DNA of 14,430 nt. Origin: CAYYMD01 sp964480425 (GTDB lineage: Bacteria > Planctomycetota > Phycisphaerae > SM23-33). The translations under genes were made by a program, and so were the position numbers. Positions 6,424 to 13,734 of this stretch are shown here, one piece after another. Position 1 is the stretch's first letter. Each line of letters opens with the position of its first letter. The DNA is taken from assembly GCA_964480425.1 (NCBI GenBank), contig CAYZPY010000057.1, positions 1 to 14,430 of the forward strand, written 5' to 3'. The notes under the pieces are model-generated. The model was not told the DNA's origin and searched no databases. It was given only the letters and a program-made list of their open reading frames with translations.

Positions 6424-6993
6424 CTACCCGCCCAGCGGCGCGTGATCCATGGGGGTGTATTGGGGCCCCCCGGCCGAAAGTCTGCTCGAATAGACCGTGA
6501 CCGCCTCCGCGTGCTGGCGGCCGAACTCGGTTTCGGCGAAACTCGCGGCAGAGTCGCGTATCACGGAGACGTCCCGGGAGTGTTTTATCCTGGCCAGCGT
6601 GATGTGCGGGCGGAACGGGCGCGTCTCGCGCCTGAAGCCGAGCCCCTCGAGTTCATCGCTGAGTTTGCCGTAAAGTTTCGCCATCTGCCCTTCGGGGTCC
6701 CGCACCGCCGCCCATATCATCCGCAGGCGTCGCCCGGCGGGCGGAATGAGCACCAGCCCGCGGATGCTGAAATCGAACGGCGGGACCTTCCGGGCGCCAC
6801 GTTGCACCGCCTGGCATACTTCCTTTAAAGCATCTTCCTCCACGTCGCCCAGGAAGTTCATCGTCACGTGCAGATTCTCCCGGGCCACCCACCTTATCTT
6901 CGCCCCCCCGGCGTCTATTCCGCGGCGAACTTCGGTCAGCCCCTTTCGCGCGGTGGGATCTATGTCGATTGCGCAAAACGTTCGAATCGCCAT
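6424..6993 (-). CDS. thpR: RNA 2',3'-cyclic phosphodiesterase (2'-5' RNA ligase family)
   Basis: Two-histidine (2H) phosphoesterase that opens 2',3'-cyclic phosphate ends of RNA to 2'-phosphate; the E. coli enzyme was first named 2'-5' RNA ligase. At 189 residues it has the usual length. Both catalytic motifs are present: HVTMNFLG (42-49; His42, Thr44) and HITLARIK (130-137; His130, Thr132), and the N-terminus RTFCAIDID is typical. The start ATG has GGAGCGG just upstream. It begins 12 bases after the PfkB-like kinase stop, so the two are probably co-transcribed. Confidence 0.93.
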   Translation of the reverse strand: MAIRTFCAIDIDPTARKGLTEVRRGIDAGGAKIRWVARENLHVTMNFLGDVEEDALKEVCQAVQRGARKVPPFDFSIRGLVLIPPAGRRLRMIWAAVRDPEGQMAKLYGKLSDELEGLGFRRETRPFRPHITLARIKHSRDVSVIRDSAASFAETEFGRQHAEAVTVYSSRLSAGGPQYTPMDHAPLGG

Positions 6994-7005
6994 AACCGCT
7001 CCGTT

Positions 7006-7911
7006 TCAGAACTGCGTGCTGGTGCGGAAATCGTCCAGTCCGCGGTGTATGTCGTCCCGGCTGACGGACTTGAGGCCGTTCAGGGAAAAATCCTTAAGCG
7101 TGATAGTCGCCGTCACAGTCCCGTAGGCGATCGCCCGGCGAAGCGCAGCCGTGTCGGGCGACTCGCACGAGGCCAGGTATCCCATCATCGCACCGGCGAA
7201 ACTGTCGCCCGCGCCGGTTGGATCGACCACGTCAACCGACGGGCACGCCGGAACCGGATACACCTTGCCCTCGGTGAATACCAGACTTCCGTGCTCGCCC
7301 TTCTTGACCACAACGAAACCGCGCACCATGTCCGCGATCCGCGAGCCCGCCACGACCACGTTATGCTCCTCGGTAAGCAGTCGCGCCTCTGCGTCATTGA
7401 GCACCAGCCCGTCGAGCTGGTTCATCAGTTCGACCAGTTTTTCCCGCTCGGTGGTTATCCACAGATCCATTGTGTCGGCCACCACCATCCGCGGCTCCTC
7501 CAGTTGGCCCAGAAGTTCCATCTGAAGACCCGGATGAGTGTTAGCCAGGAAAACAAAGTCCGAATCGCGAAACTGCTGTGGTATCTGCGGGCCGACCTCC
7601 TCAAGAACGTTCAAATCCACCTCGACGGTGTCGCGGACGTTGACGTCCTGGTGATATCGACCGTGCCAGCGGAAGGTCCTGGAGCCCTTGCGGACCTCGA
7701 TGCCGGTGGTGTCTATGTTCGAGTTCTGCTCCAGCGGCGCCAGGAATCCTTGCGGCAAATCCTCGCCCACCACGCCGACCACCCGCACCGGACCGAAGAA
7801 ACTCGCCGCGTACGCGAAATACACCACCGACCCACCAAGCACGCACTCGGCAGTACCCGCCGGGGCCTCGACCGTGTCAATACCGATGCTTCCGGTCACC
7901 AAAAGAGACAT
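7006..7911 (-). CDS. PfkB-family carbohydrate kinase, substrate unknown
   Basis: Ribokinase-like sugar or nucleoside kinase of 301 residues, cytosolic. Signature 1 region VLGGSVVYFAYAASFFG (24-40) and signature 2 DPTGAGDSFAGAMMG (230-244) are clear; Asp236 is the expected catalytic base and GAGD forms the anion hole. The middle has FLANTHPGLQ and DTMDLWI, features I associate with a conserved orphan PfkB group in Planctomycetota and other phyla rather than with KDG kinase or fructokinase. Start chosen at ATG 7909-7911 because family members begin MSLLVTGSIGID; ATG 7918-7920 in frame is an alternative, and the only ribosome site is a weak GGTG. It is the first gene of a two-gene unit with thpR, 83 bases after gltX, and is separated from the uronate genes by lepA, so a KdgK role is unlikely though not excluded. 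Confidence 0.88.
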   Translation of the reverse strand: MSLLVTGSIGIDTVEAPAGTAECVLGGSVVYFAYAASFFGPVRVVGVVGEDLPQGFLAPLEQNSNIDTTGIEVRKGSRTFRWHGRYHQDVNVRDTVEVDLNVLEEVGPQIPQQFRDSDFVFLANTHPGLQMELLGQLEEPRMVVADTMDLWITTEREKLVELMNQLDGLVLNDAEARLLTEEHNVVVAGSRIADMVRGFVVVKKGEHGSLVFTEGKVYPVPACPSVDVVDPTGAGDSFAGAMMGYLASCESPDTAALRRAIAYGTVTATITLKDFSLNGLKSVSRDDIHRGLDDFRTSTQF

Positions 7912-7922
7912 ATTCACCATCC

Positions 7923-8016
7923 ATTGCAAATTGTAAATTGCTGATTCTTATTCGAAGCCGGCATTGTGCGTAAGCGCCGTTCAATTTGCAATTATCATTT
8001 TGCATTTTGCAATTTT
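7923..8016. repeat. AT-rich word-repeat spacer between gltX and the kinase
   Basis: The 83-base gap and the end of gltX consist of repeated words TTGCAAA, AATTTGCAA and TTTTGCA. An exact 11-bp inverted repeat pairs ATTGCAAATTG (7923-7933) with CAATTTGCAAT (7982-7992). The repeat runs through the gltX stop (7995-7997) and encodes its last residues, KLQNAK. A weak -35/-10 pair (TTGCAA 7986-7991, 17 bases, CACAAT 7963-7968, minus strand) could serve the kinase gene. The make-up resembles the 3681-3797 spacer in style though not in sequence. Confidence 0.6.
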
Positions 8017-9482
8017 AAACATCTGTCGATGCGGGCAAGGGTCTTTTCCCTGCCGAGTATCGTCAGCGTCCGGTCAATGCCCGGGCTGACCTTCGTTCCG
8101 GTGACCGCCACGCGCAGCGGCTGGGCGACCTTGCCCATGCCCAATTTCCTGCGGCGGCAGAAATCCTCTATCGCCTCTTTCAACTTGTCCGGTTCCCACC
8201 GGCATTCGTCCAGGACGTCCCGCAATTGGCGCAAAACCTCGTATCCGGCGCCGTCGTTTTTGGCCAGTATCTTCTTGACGGCCTTGGGGTCGTATTCGTA
8301 CGCATCGTCGGGTACGAAAAGCACGCCGCACTTGTCGGCGATGTCCGCGAACGTGCGGGCGTTGCGGTTGGCGTCGATGAGTTGCATCAGGATTTTATCA
8401 TCCTGTGGTATCGGCACGTCGGGATTCAGCGTCAGGTAATCCTTCAGCCCGGCCAGCAGTCGCTGCTCGCCGGCGTCGGCCATCGCGTCGGTGTTGAACG
8501 CCAGCAGTTTGTCGCGGTCGAACTTCGCGTTGGACTTGCCGATGCGCTCGGGTCCGAAAAGCCCGGTCATCTCGTCAAGCGTCATTTTTTCGCGGTCGCC
8601 GCCCGGATTCCAGCCCAAAAGCGCGATGAAGTTCGCCAGCGCCTCGGGCAGGTATCCTATCTTGCGGAAGGAGTGGACCTCCACCGCCCCGTCGCGCTTG
8701 GATAGTTTGCGCCCCTGCATGTCCAGTATCAGCGGCAGGTGGCAGTATCGCGGCGACTCGAACCCCAGCGCGTCGCGCAGGGCCGCGTGCCGCCACGTCT
8801 GGGCGAGGAACTCCTGCCCGCGGCAGATGTAGTTCACGCCCATAAGCGCGTCGTCCACCACGTTGGCAAGGTGATACGTTGGCCAGCCGTCGGCTTTTTG
8901 GATGATGAAATCGCTCTGCTCCTCCTGCGGCATGGCGACTTCGCCGAAGGCGTCGTCGCGTATGGTTATTTCGCGCATGGGGCAGGCAAACCGCACCGCC
9001 ACGGGCCTGCCCGCCGCGCGGGCCCTGTCGGCGTCATCCTTCGTGGGAAACTCCCTGGGGCGCGGGTAGCGGAAGTTCTGCTTCGAGGCCGCTGCCGCGT
9101 CGCGCATCGCCTTGAGATCATCCGAGGTCTCGAAGGCGTAGTAGGCCTTGCCGTCGTCCAGCAATTGCTCGACGTATCGGCGGTATATGTCCAGCCGCTG
9201 CGACTGGCGATACGGACCGGCATCGCCCTTGTCGACGATTTGCCCGTCGTCCAGGTCTACGCCTTCGTCCCACGCCAGCCCAAGCCAGCGGAGGTCGTCT
9301 ATTATCTTCGGTATGGCCGACTCGTCGTGGCGGGCGCGGTCGGTGTCTTCTATGCGAAGCAGGAACGTCCCGCCGGTCTTGCGGGCCAGAAGAAAGTTGT
9401 AAAGCGCCGTCCGCGCACCGCCCACGTGAAGGTATCCCGTCGGCGAAGGCGCAAAACGGGTCTTTAAATTTTTATCACTCAT
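7995..9482 (-). CDS. gltX: Glutamyl-tRNA synthetase
   Basis: Class Ib aminoacyl-tRNA synthetase that charges tRNA-Glu; cytosolic, essential. At 495 residues it has the usual size. The active-site motif FAPSPTGYLHVGG (10-22) holds the HIGH variant HVGG (19-22); LRIEDTDRAR follows; KLSKR (259-263) is the KMSKS variant; VVDDALMGVNYICRGQEF precedes it; an anticodon-binding helical domain ends with GMGKVAQPLRVAVTGTKVSPGI, typical of GluRS. The frame stays open to 9596, but ATG 9480-9482 is chosen since the fold begins at once. No Shine-Dalgarno is seen. Since glnS is next door, tRNA-Gln can be charged directly, but whether this enzyme discriminates against tRNA-Gln cannot be read by eye. Its last six residues come from an intergenic repeat. 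Confidence 0.97.
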   Translation of the reverse strand: MSDKNLKTRFAPSPTGYLHVGGARTALYNFLLARKTGGTFLLRIEDTDRARHDESAIPKIIDDLRWLGLAWDEGVDLDDGQIVDKGDAGPYRQSQRLDIYRRYVEQLLDDGKAYYAFETSDDLKAMRDAAAASKQNFRYPRPREFPTKDDADRARAAGRPVAVRFACPMREITIRDDAFGEVAMPQEEQSDFIIQKADGWPTYHLANVVDDALMGVNYICRGQEFLAQTWRHAALRDALGFESPRYCHLPLILDMQGRKLSKRDGAVEVHSFRKIGYLPEALANFIALLGWNPGGDREKMTLDEMTGLFGPERIGKSNAKFDRDKLLAFNTDAMADAGEQRLLAGLKDYLTLNPDVPIPQDDKILMQLIDANRNARTFADIADKCGVLFVPDDAYEYDPKAVKKILAKNDGAGYEVLRQLRDVLDECRWEPDKLKEAIEDFCRRRKLGMGKVAQPLRVAVTGTKVSPGIDRTLTILGREKTLARIDRCLKLQNAK

Positions 9483-9489
9483 GCATATT

Positions 9490-9518
9490 AACGTACCGGC
9501 CCAAACGATTCTTTTCAA
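9490..9518 (-). promoter_or_regulatory. Candidate gltX promoter, possibly leaderless
   Basis: TTGAAA (9513-9518), 17 bases, TACGTT (9490-9495) on the minus strand, ending seven bases before the gltX ATG. The -35 is good and the -10 poor (3 of 6). No ribosome site lies between, so a start at the ATG is possible. A perfect TTGACA (9543-9548, minus) further up has no good -10 partner. Confidence 0.35.
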
Positions 9519-9541
9519 TGCAATTGGTATGTTCCCAATCA

Positions 9542-9570
9542 TTGTCAAACCGGCTTCGCGCAAATACAAT
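9542..9570 (+). promoter_or_regulatory. Sigma-70-type promoter of glnS
   Basis: TTGTCA (9542-9547), exactly 17 bases, then TACAAT (9565-9570): each box differs from consensus at one position. The predicted start is near 9577, giving a leader of about 22 bases to the ATG at 9599. It also argues against the in-frame ATG at 9569, which overlaps the -10 box. Confidence 0.7.
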
Positions 9571-9598
9571 GCCACCTTATCCGACGACGGAACCAAAC

Positions 9599-11311
9599 AT
9601 GAACCAACAAAACGACCGCAAAAAACTCGACTTCATCCGCCAGGTCGTGGCCGAGGACAAAAAGACCGGCAAGTGGGACGGAAAGGTCGTCACCCGCTTC
9701 CCGCCCGAGCCGAACGGATACCTACACATCGGGCACGCCAAGGCGGTGTGGATAAACTACGGAATCGCCCGGGACTTCGGCGGGCAGTTCCACCTTCGCA
9801 TGGACGACACAAACCCCACCGCCGAGGAGCAGGCGTACGTCACCGCCATTAAAGAGGACGTCGCCTGGCTCGGCGCCGATTGGGGCGAGCGGTTCCACTA
9901 CGCCAGCGACTACTTTGAACAGATGTACGAATACGCCGTGGAGCTGGTCAAAAAATCGATGGCCTATGTGGACGACCTCTCGGCCGAGGAAATCCGCCGG
10001 TACCGCGGCACGCTGACCTCACCGGGCAAGAACAGCCCGCATCGCGAACGCCACCCCGACGAGAACCTCGACCTGCTGGAGCGCATGAAGGCAGGCGAGT
10101 TCCCCGACGGGTCGCGCGTCCTGCGTGCGAAAATCGACATGTCACACCCGAATATGAACATGCGCGACCCGGTGATGTACCGCATACTCCACGCCGAACA
10201 CCCCCACCGCGGGAGCAAATGGTGCATCTATCCCACCTACGATTGGGCGCACGGGCTGGAGGACTCCATCGAGGGCATTACGCACTCGCTGTGCTCACTG
10301 GAGTTCGAGAACCACCGCCCGCTTTACGACTGGTTCATTGACGCCATAAACAAAGGCCGCGAGGTGAAAATCCACCACCCACAGCAAATTGAATTCGCTC
10401 GTTTCAACCTGACCTGCACGGTCATGTCTAAGCGCCTGCTGCGCGAACTCGTGGAAGATGGGCACGTGTCCGGCTGGGACGACCCGCGCCTTCCGACCAT
10501 TCGTGGCCTGCGCCGCCGCGGATATACGCCCGAAGCCATCCGCGATTTTATGAAACACATCGGCGTAAACAAGTTCGTCAGCACCATCGAGGTCGAACTC
10601 CTGGAGCACTTCCTGCGGCAAGACCTGAACAAGCGCGCCCCGCGGCGGATGGCCGTGCTGCGACCCCTGAAAGTGGTTATAGACAATTACCCCCACGGCC
10701 AGGTCGAGCAACTCCAGGCCATAAACAATCCCGAGGATGAATCCGCCGGCGTGCGACAGGTTCCCTTCGGAAAGGTAATCTACATAGAGCGCGGCGACTT
10801 CATGGAAGACCCGCCCAAGAAATTCTATCGCCTCTCGCCGGGTCGGGAGGTCCGACTGCGGTATGCGTACTTCGTTAAGTGCACGGAAGTGGTCAAGGAC
10901 GATGACGGGAACGTCGTGGAGGTCCGTTGCACGTACGACCCTGCCACCCGCGGCGGCGACGCGCCCGACGGGCGGAAGGTAAAGTCCACGCTGCACTGGG
11001 TCGCCGACGAAACCGCTATCGAGGCCGAGGTCCGACTCTACGACCGCCTGTTCACCAAAGAAGACCCCACCGACGTGCCCGAAGGCGGCGATTGGAAGGA
11101 CAACATCAACCCCGACTCGCTGGAGGTCCTGACCGGCTGCAAACTCGAACCGTCCCTTGCCGACGCCGCCCCCGGATGGATCTGCCAGTTCGAGCGGCTG
11201 GGCTACTTCTGCGCCGACCCCGACAGCACACCCGGCCACCCCGTCTTCAGCCGCACCGTTACACTCAAAGACACCTGGGCAAAAATCCAAAAACGCCGGC
11301 AGAAATCGTAG
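9599..11311 (+). CDS. glnS: Glutaminyl-tRNA synthetase
   Basis: Class Ib synthetase that attaches glutamine to tRNA-Gln; cytosolic. The 570 residues compare with 554 in E. coli. Active-site motif RFPPEPNGYLHIGHAKA (33-49) with HIGH at 43-46, FHLRMDDTNP (64-73), YPTYDWAHGLEDSIEGITHSL (211-231), and TVMSKR (274-279, the KMSKS variant). Beta-barrel anticodon domains follow, with NINPDSLEVLTGCKLEPSL and the C-terminal FERLGYFCADPDS and FSRTVTLKDTW. GlnRS-type markers (EPNG, LEDSIEGITHSLC) separate it from GluRS. ATG 9599 is favoured over upstream in-frame ATGs by family start and promoter position; the ribosome site is weak. It diverges from gltX and converges with the antiporter gene. Confidence 0.97.
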   Translation: MNQQNDRKKLDFIRQVVAEDKKTGKWDGKVVTRFPPEPNGYLHIGHAKAVWINYGIARDFGGQFHLRMDDTNPTAEEQAYVTAIKEDVAWLGADWGERFHYASDYFEQMYEYAVELVKKSMAYVDDLSAEEIRRYRGTLTSPGKNSPHRERHPDENLDLLERMKAGEFPDGSRVLRAKIDMSHPNMNMRDPVMYRILHAEHPHRGSKWCIYPTYDWAHGLEDSIEGITHSLCSLEFENHRPLYDWFIDAINKGREVKIHHPQQIEFARFNLTCTVMSKRLLRELVEDGHVSGWDDPRLPTIRGLRRRGYTPEAIRDFMKHIGVNKFVSTIEVELLEHFLRQDLNKRAPRRMAVLRPLKVVIDNYPHGQVEQLQAINNPEDESAGVRQVPFGKVIYIERGDFMEDPPKKFYRLSPGREVRLRYAYFVKCTEVVKDDDGNVVEVRCTYDPATRGGDAPDGRKVKSTLHWVADETAIEAEVRLYDRLFTKEDPTDVPEGGDWKDNINPDSLEVLTGCKLEPSLADAAPGWICQFERLGYFCADPDSTPGHPVFSRTVTLKDTWAKIQKRRQKS

Positions 11312-11327
11312 GTCTGATGCTACACAG

Positions 11328-11355
11328 GCGCGGCGGCGTCCCCACGCCCCCGCGC
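11328..11355. terminator. Strong hairpin between convergent glnS and antiporter genes
   Basis: A 12-position stem, 11328-11339 with 11344-11355, closed by a CCCC loop and broken by a single C-C mismatch (11334/11349). Outer arms are GCGCGG and CCGCGC, inner arms GGCGT and ACGCC. It fills most of the 54-base gap between the two stop codons, so it likely serves as a terminator for both genes. Neither side has a T-run, so classic intrinsic termination is uncertain. Confidence 0.55.
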
Positions 11356-11365
11356 TACTCGCGAT

Positions 11366-13570
11366 TTATGTCGTCGTGCGTGCGGTGGTCAAGATACGGT
11401 AAATCTCCTCGGCGGTCTCGGCGCGCATAAGCCGCCGACACACCTCCTCGGTGAGGGTCTGGCTGACGGCGGCCATGAACTGTATACTCGGTGCGGCCTT
11501 TTCCGTCGGCGAGAGCGTCAGGATGAAAATCGTGGACGGCTTGGAGTCCATCGAGCCGAAGTCTATCCCCTCGCGGTGAATGCCCACGGCGCAGACCAGC
11601 CGCCCTACCTCGTCGCACCGTCCGTGGGGCACCGCAACGCCATGCACCAGCCCGGTGGGCATCTTGTCCTCGCGCTCCATGACGGCCTGGAGGGCCTTTT
11701 TACGGTCGCGCACCAGGCGGGCCCGCACCAGCATGTCCATCAGTTCCTCTATGATTTCCTGTCCGGTCTGGCCCTGGAGGTCCGGATTGATAAGCGAGGG
11801 CGTAAGGAACCGCCCAAGGTTCAGCGAAGGTCCACCGGCGCCCTCTGCCTCGATGCTGGCACGGAGCGCCTTGGTGTCCACCGGCTGAGACGCCCTGCGG
11901 AACATCTCGGCAAGGTCGGCAGAGGCCTCTATCACCGCGGCGTTTATCAGGTTGCCCTGACCGGGCGGGTAGTTGAATATCAGCGATTGCCCTTCCAGGC
12001 GAAAGTCGATCACCAGGGAGTCCTTTCGGATCTGGTAAATAGGTCTGTCGGGCGCCAGTCGGTGAACGTAGAAACCGTCCGACTCCAGCACATCGCGGAT
12101 TTTGGACACGAAAAACTCTGCCACGTTGCCCGAGGGAAAATCGAACCGTAGCGATTCGTACCGCTGGGCGACCCGAGGTTCGCGCCGCAGTCCGCTGTGG
12201 GACCCGCGGAACAGCATAACCAGCAGCGACGGCGCCACGATGCTGGTTACCACGCTCATCATGACGACCGCAGCCAGCATGTTCTCGTCCAGCACGCCGA
12301 CCGCAACGCCCACGCCCGCTATGATAAGCGCCACCTCGCTGCGAGGCATCATGCCGAGCCCTATCCGTGAGGCGCCGCGCAGGTTGAAATTCGCGAACAT
12401 CGAGGGCAGACCGCTGCCGATCAGTTTGGCGGCGCCCGCCGCAAGCGTGTACCCGGCGCCGAACAGCAGGACCGTCGGCGTGACGAACACGCTGAGGTCC
12501 ACCAGCATGCCCATCACGCAGAAGAACACCGGCGCCAGGAACTCCCTCACGAAGTGCACCCGCTCGCGGACCACGTTGGATATGTCCGTCCTGGAGAGCG
12601 TCAGGCCCATCACGTACGCCCCGATGATCATGGCCAGGCCGGCCTCCTCGAACAGCGCCGCAAGCACAAGCGCCAAACCAAGACCCATGAAGGCAATGGA
12701 CGACCTGGTGCGGAAGAACTTCAGAAGCGAGCCGATCTTCCTGGACGCCAACAGTCCAAGGGCGGTGGCGCTCAGCCAGATTCCCACCGCCTTTATGGCT
12801 ATCCAGGCGATGTGCCCCCAGTCCATGCGACCGGTTTCGGTGCTCCGGGCCGAAACTATCCCCATCACCACCGCCAGGATTACGATTCCCAGCACGTCGT
12901 CTATCACCGCGCCGGTCAGTATGGTGACGCTCTCGGGCGTATCCATCGAGCGGCGCTCGGAAAGCACCCTTGCGGTTATGCCCACCGACGTGGCGCAGGC
13001 GATGGTTCCCATGAAAAGCGCCGCCGGATCAAAAAACCCCAGCGTTCCCTCGGACAGCAGCGGATAAAGCACCACCGCCGCCAGGTCGCCCAGTACGAAC
13101 GACACCGCCACCCCCCCGAAGCCCACCAGCGAACCTGCCAGGGAATACTGCTTCAGCAGCGAGAGGTTTGTCTCCAGCCCGACGGTGAACAGCAGCACAA
13201 TGGCCCCCAGCATTGCCACGCCGTACAGCTCGGCGCTGACGGGGAACCGGGCGCCGAGCGGGAAGATGCCCTCGGCGAATCCGGGCACGGCGATCTGCCC
13301 CAGAGCGTAAGGCCCGATAATCATGCCCGCCGCCAGTTCGCCCATCACGCCGGGCAGGCCTGTCTTCTCGATGAGCATGCTGCCGAGCTTGACCGCCAGA
13401 AGTATTACGCCCATTTGCAGGACCAGCAGCATCATTCGCCGCATTATATTGGCGTGTGTGACGTCGCCGGTGCCGGCGAAGACCTGCGGCGAGAAAATCA
13501 CCAGCACCACCACCGCCACAAGCAGCGGCGCGCCGCGGGAAGTCGGTTTGTCCCTGACGGTGTTTTCCAT
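11366..13570 (-). CDS. Cation:proton antiporter fused to a C-terminal PTS EIIA-like domain
   Basis: Inner-membrane monovalent cation/H+ exchanger of 734 residues. Residues 14-33 form a hydrophobic N-terminal segment ending SPQVFAG, either a cleavable signal or an extra helix. Residues about 45-455 carry roughly a dozen hydrophobic helices typical of the Na+/H+ exchanger domain, with GELAAGMIIGPYALG (77-91), LLFTVGLE (126-133), ILTGAVIDDVLGIVIL (217-232; the Asp224-Asp225 pair is the likely ion site, as in electrogenic NapA-type carriers) and MMPRSEVALI (407-416). About 460-585 is a soluble linker of unknown fold. About 586-728 resembles a type-2 PTS EIIA domain, with GVAVPHGR (644-651) placing His649 as the phosphorylatable histidine. 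AGGGA lies eight bases before the ATG. The EIIA part suggests control of transport by phosphorylation, an inference; no PTS genes are nearby. Sodium versus potassium cannot be told. Confidence 0.92.
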   Translation of the reverse strand: MENTVRDKPTSRGAPLLVAVVVLVIFSPQVFAGTGDVTHANIMRRMMLLVLQMGVILLAVKLGSMLIEKTGLPGVMGELAAGMIIGPYALGQIAVPGFAEGIFPLGARFPVSAELYGVAMLGAIVLLFTVGLETNLSLLKQYSLAGSLVGFGGVAVSFVLGDLAAVVLYPLLSEGTLGFFDPAALFMGTIACATSVGITARVLSERRSMDTPESVTILTGAVIDDVLGIVILAVVMGIVSARSTETGRMDWGHIAWIAIKAVGIWLSATALGLLASRKIGSLLKFFRTRSSIAFMGLGLALVLAALFEEAGLAMIIGAYVMGLTLSRTDISNVVRERVHFVREFLAPVFFCVMGMLVDLSVFVTPTVLLFGAGYTLAAGAAKLIGSGLPSMFANFNLRGASRIGLGMMPRSEVALIIAGVGVAVGVLDENMLAAVVMMSVVTSIVAPSLLVMLFRGSHSGLRREPRVAQRYESLRFDFPSGNVAEFFVSKIRDVLESDGFYVHRLAPDRPIYQIRKDSLVIDFRLEGQSLIFNYPPGQGNLINAAVIEASADLAEMFRRASQPVDTKALRASIEAEGAGGPSLNLGRFLTPSLINPDLQGQTGQEIIEELMDMLVRARLVRDRKKALQAVMEREDKMPTGLVHGVAVPHGRCDEVGRLVCAVGIHREGIDFGSMDSKPSTIFILTLSPTEKAAPSIQFMAAVSQTLTEEVCRRLMRAETAEEIYRILTTARTTT

Positions 13571-13645
13571 AACTGTATTCCCTGCATGCTACAGATTCGA
13601 TGCCACTACTACAACCACGAGGGATAAATTCGCGCGATATTTGCG

Positions 13646-13708
13646 AAAAAAAACCCGCGCGGCGCATACGACACAGCCCACAGAAAGCAGGCGGCTTTCT
13701 GTGGGCTG
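13646..13708 (-). terminator. Hairpin and T-run downstream of the Y-family polymerase gene
   Basis: A perfect 14-bp inverted repeat, CAGCCCACAGAAAG (13674-13687) and CTTTCTGTGGGCTG (13695-13708), encloses a 7-base loop; a 2-base bulge then lets ACGA/TCGT extend it. On the minus strand a run of eight T (13653-13646) follows about 20 bases later, after a GC-rich CCGCGCGG. It lies just past the polymerase stop, so termination of that gene is the simplest role, although the T-run is farther from the stem than usual. The rest of the 164-base gap to the antiporter holds no gene and no convincing promoter. Confidence 0.55.
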
Positions 13709-13734
13709 TCGTAAAATATCAGATAACGCTCGAT

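Noticed and set aside
7006..7911. Assigning the PfkB kinase as KDG kinase of the uronate cluster
   Set aside because: It is separated by lepA and thpR, paired with thpR, and its internal motifs fit an orphan PfkB group better.
10295..11290. 331-codon open frame antisense to glnS
   Set aside because: Shadow of glnS caused by third-position GC bias; no family likeness.
12554..13627. 357-codon open frame antisense to the antiporter
   Set aside because: Histidine/arginine/glutamine-rich translation with no domain, as expected from reading membrane-protein codons backwards.
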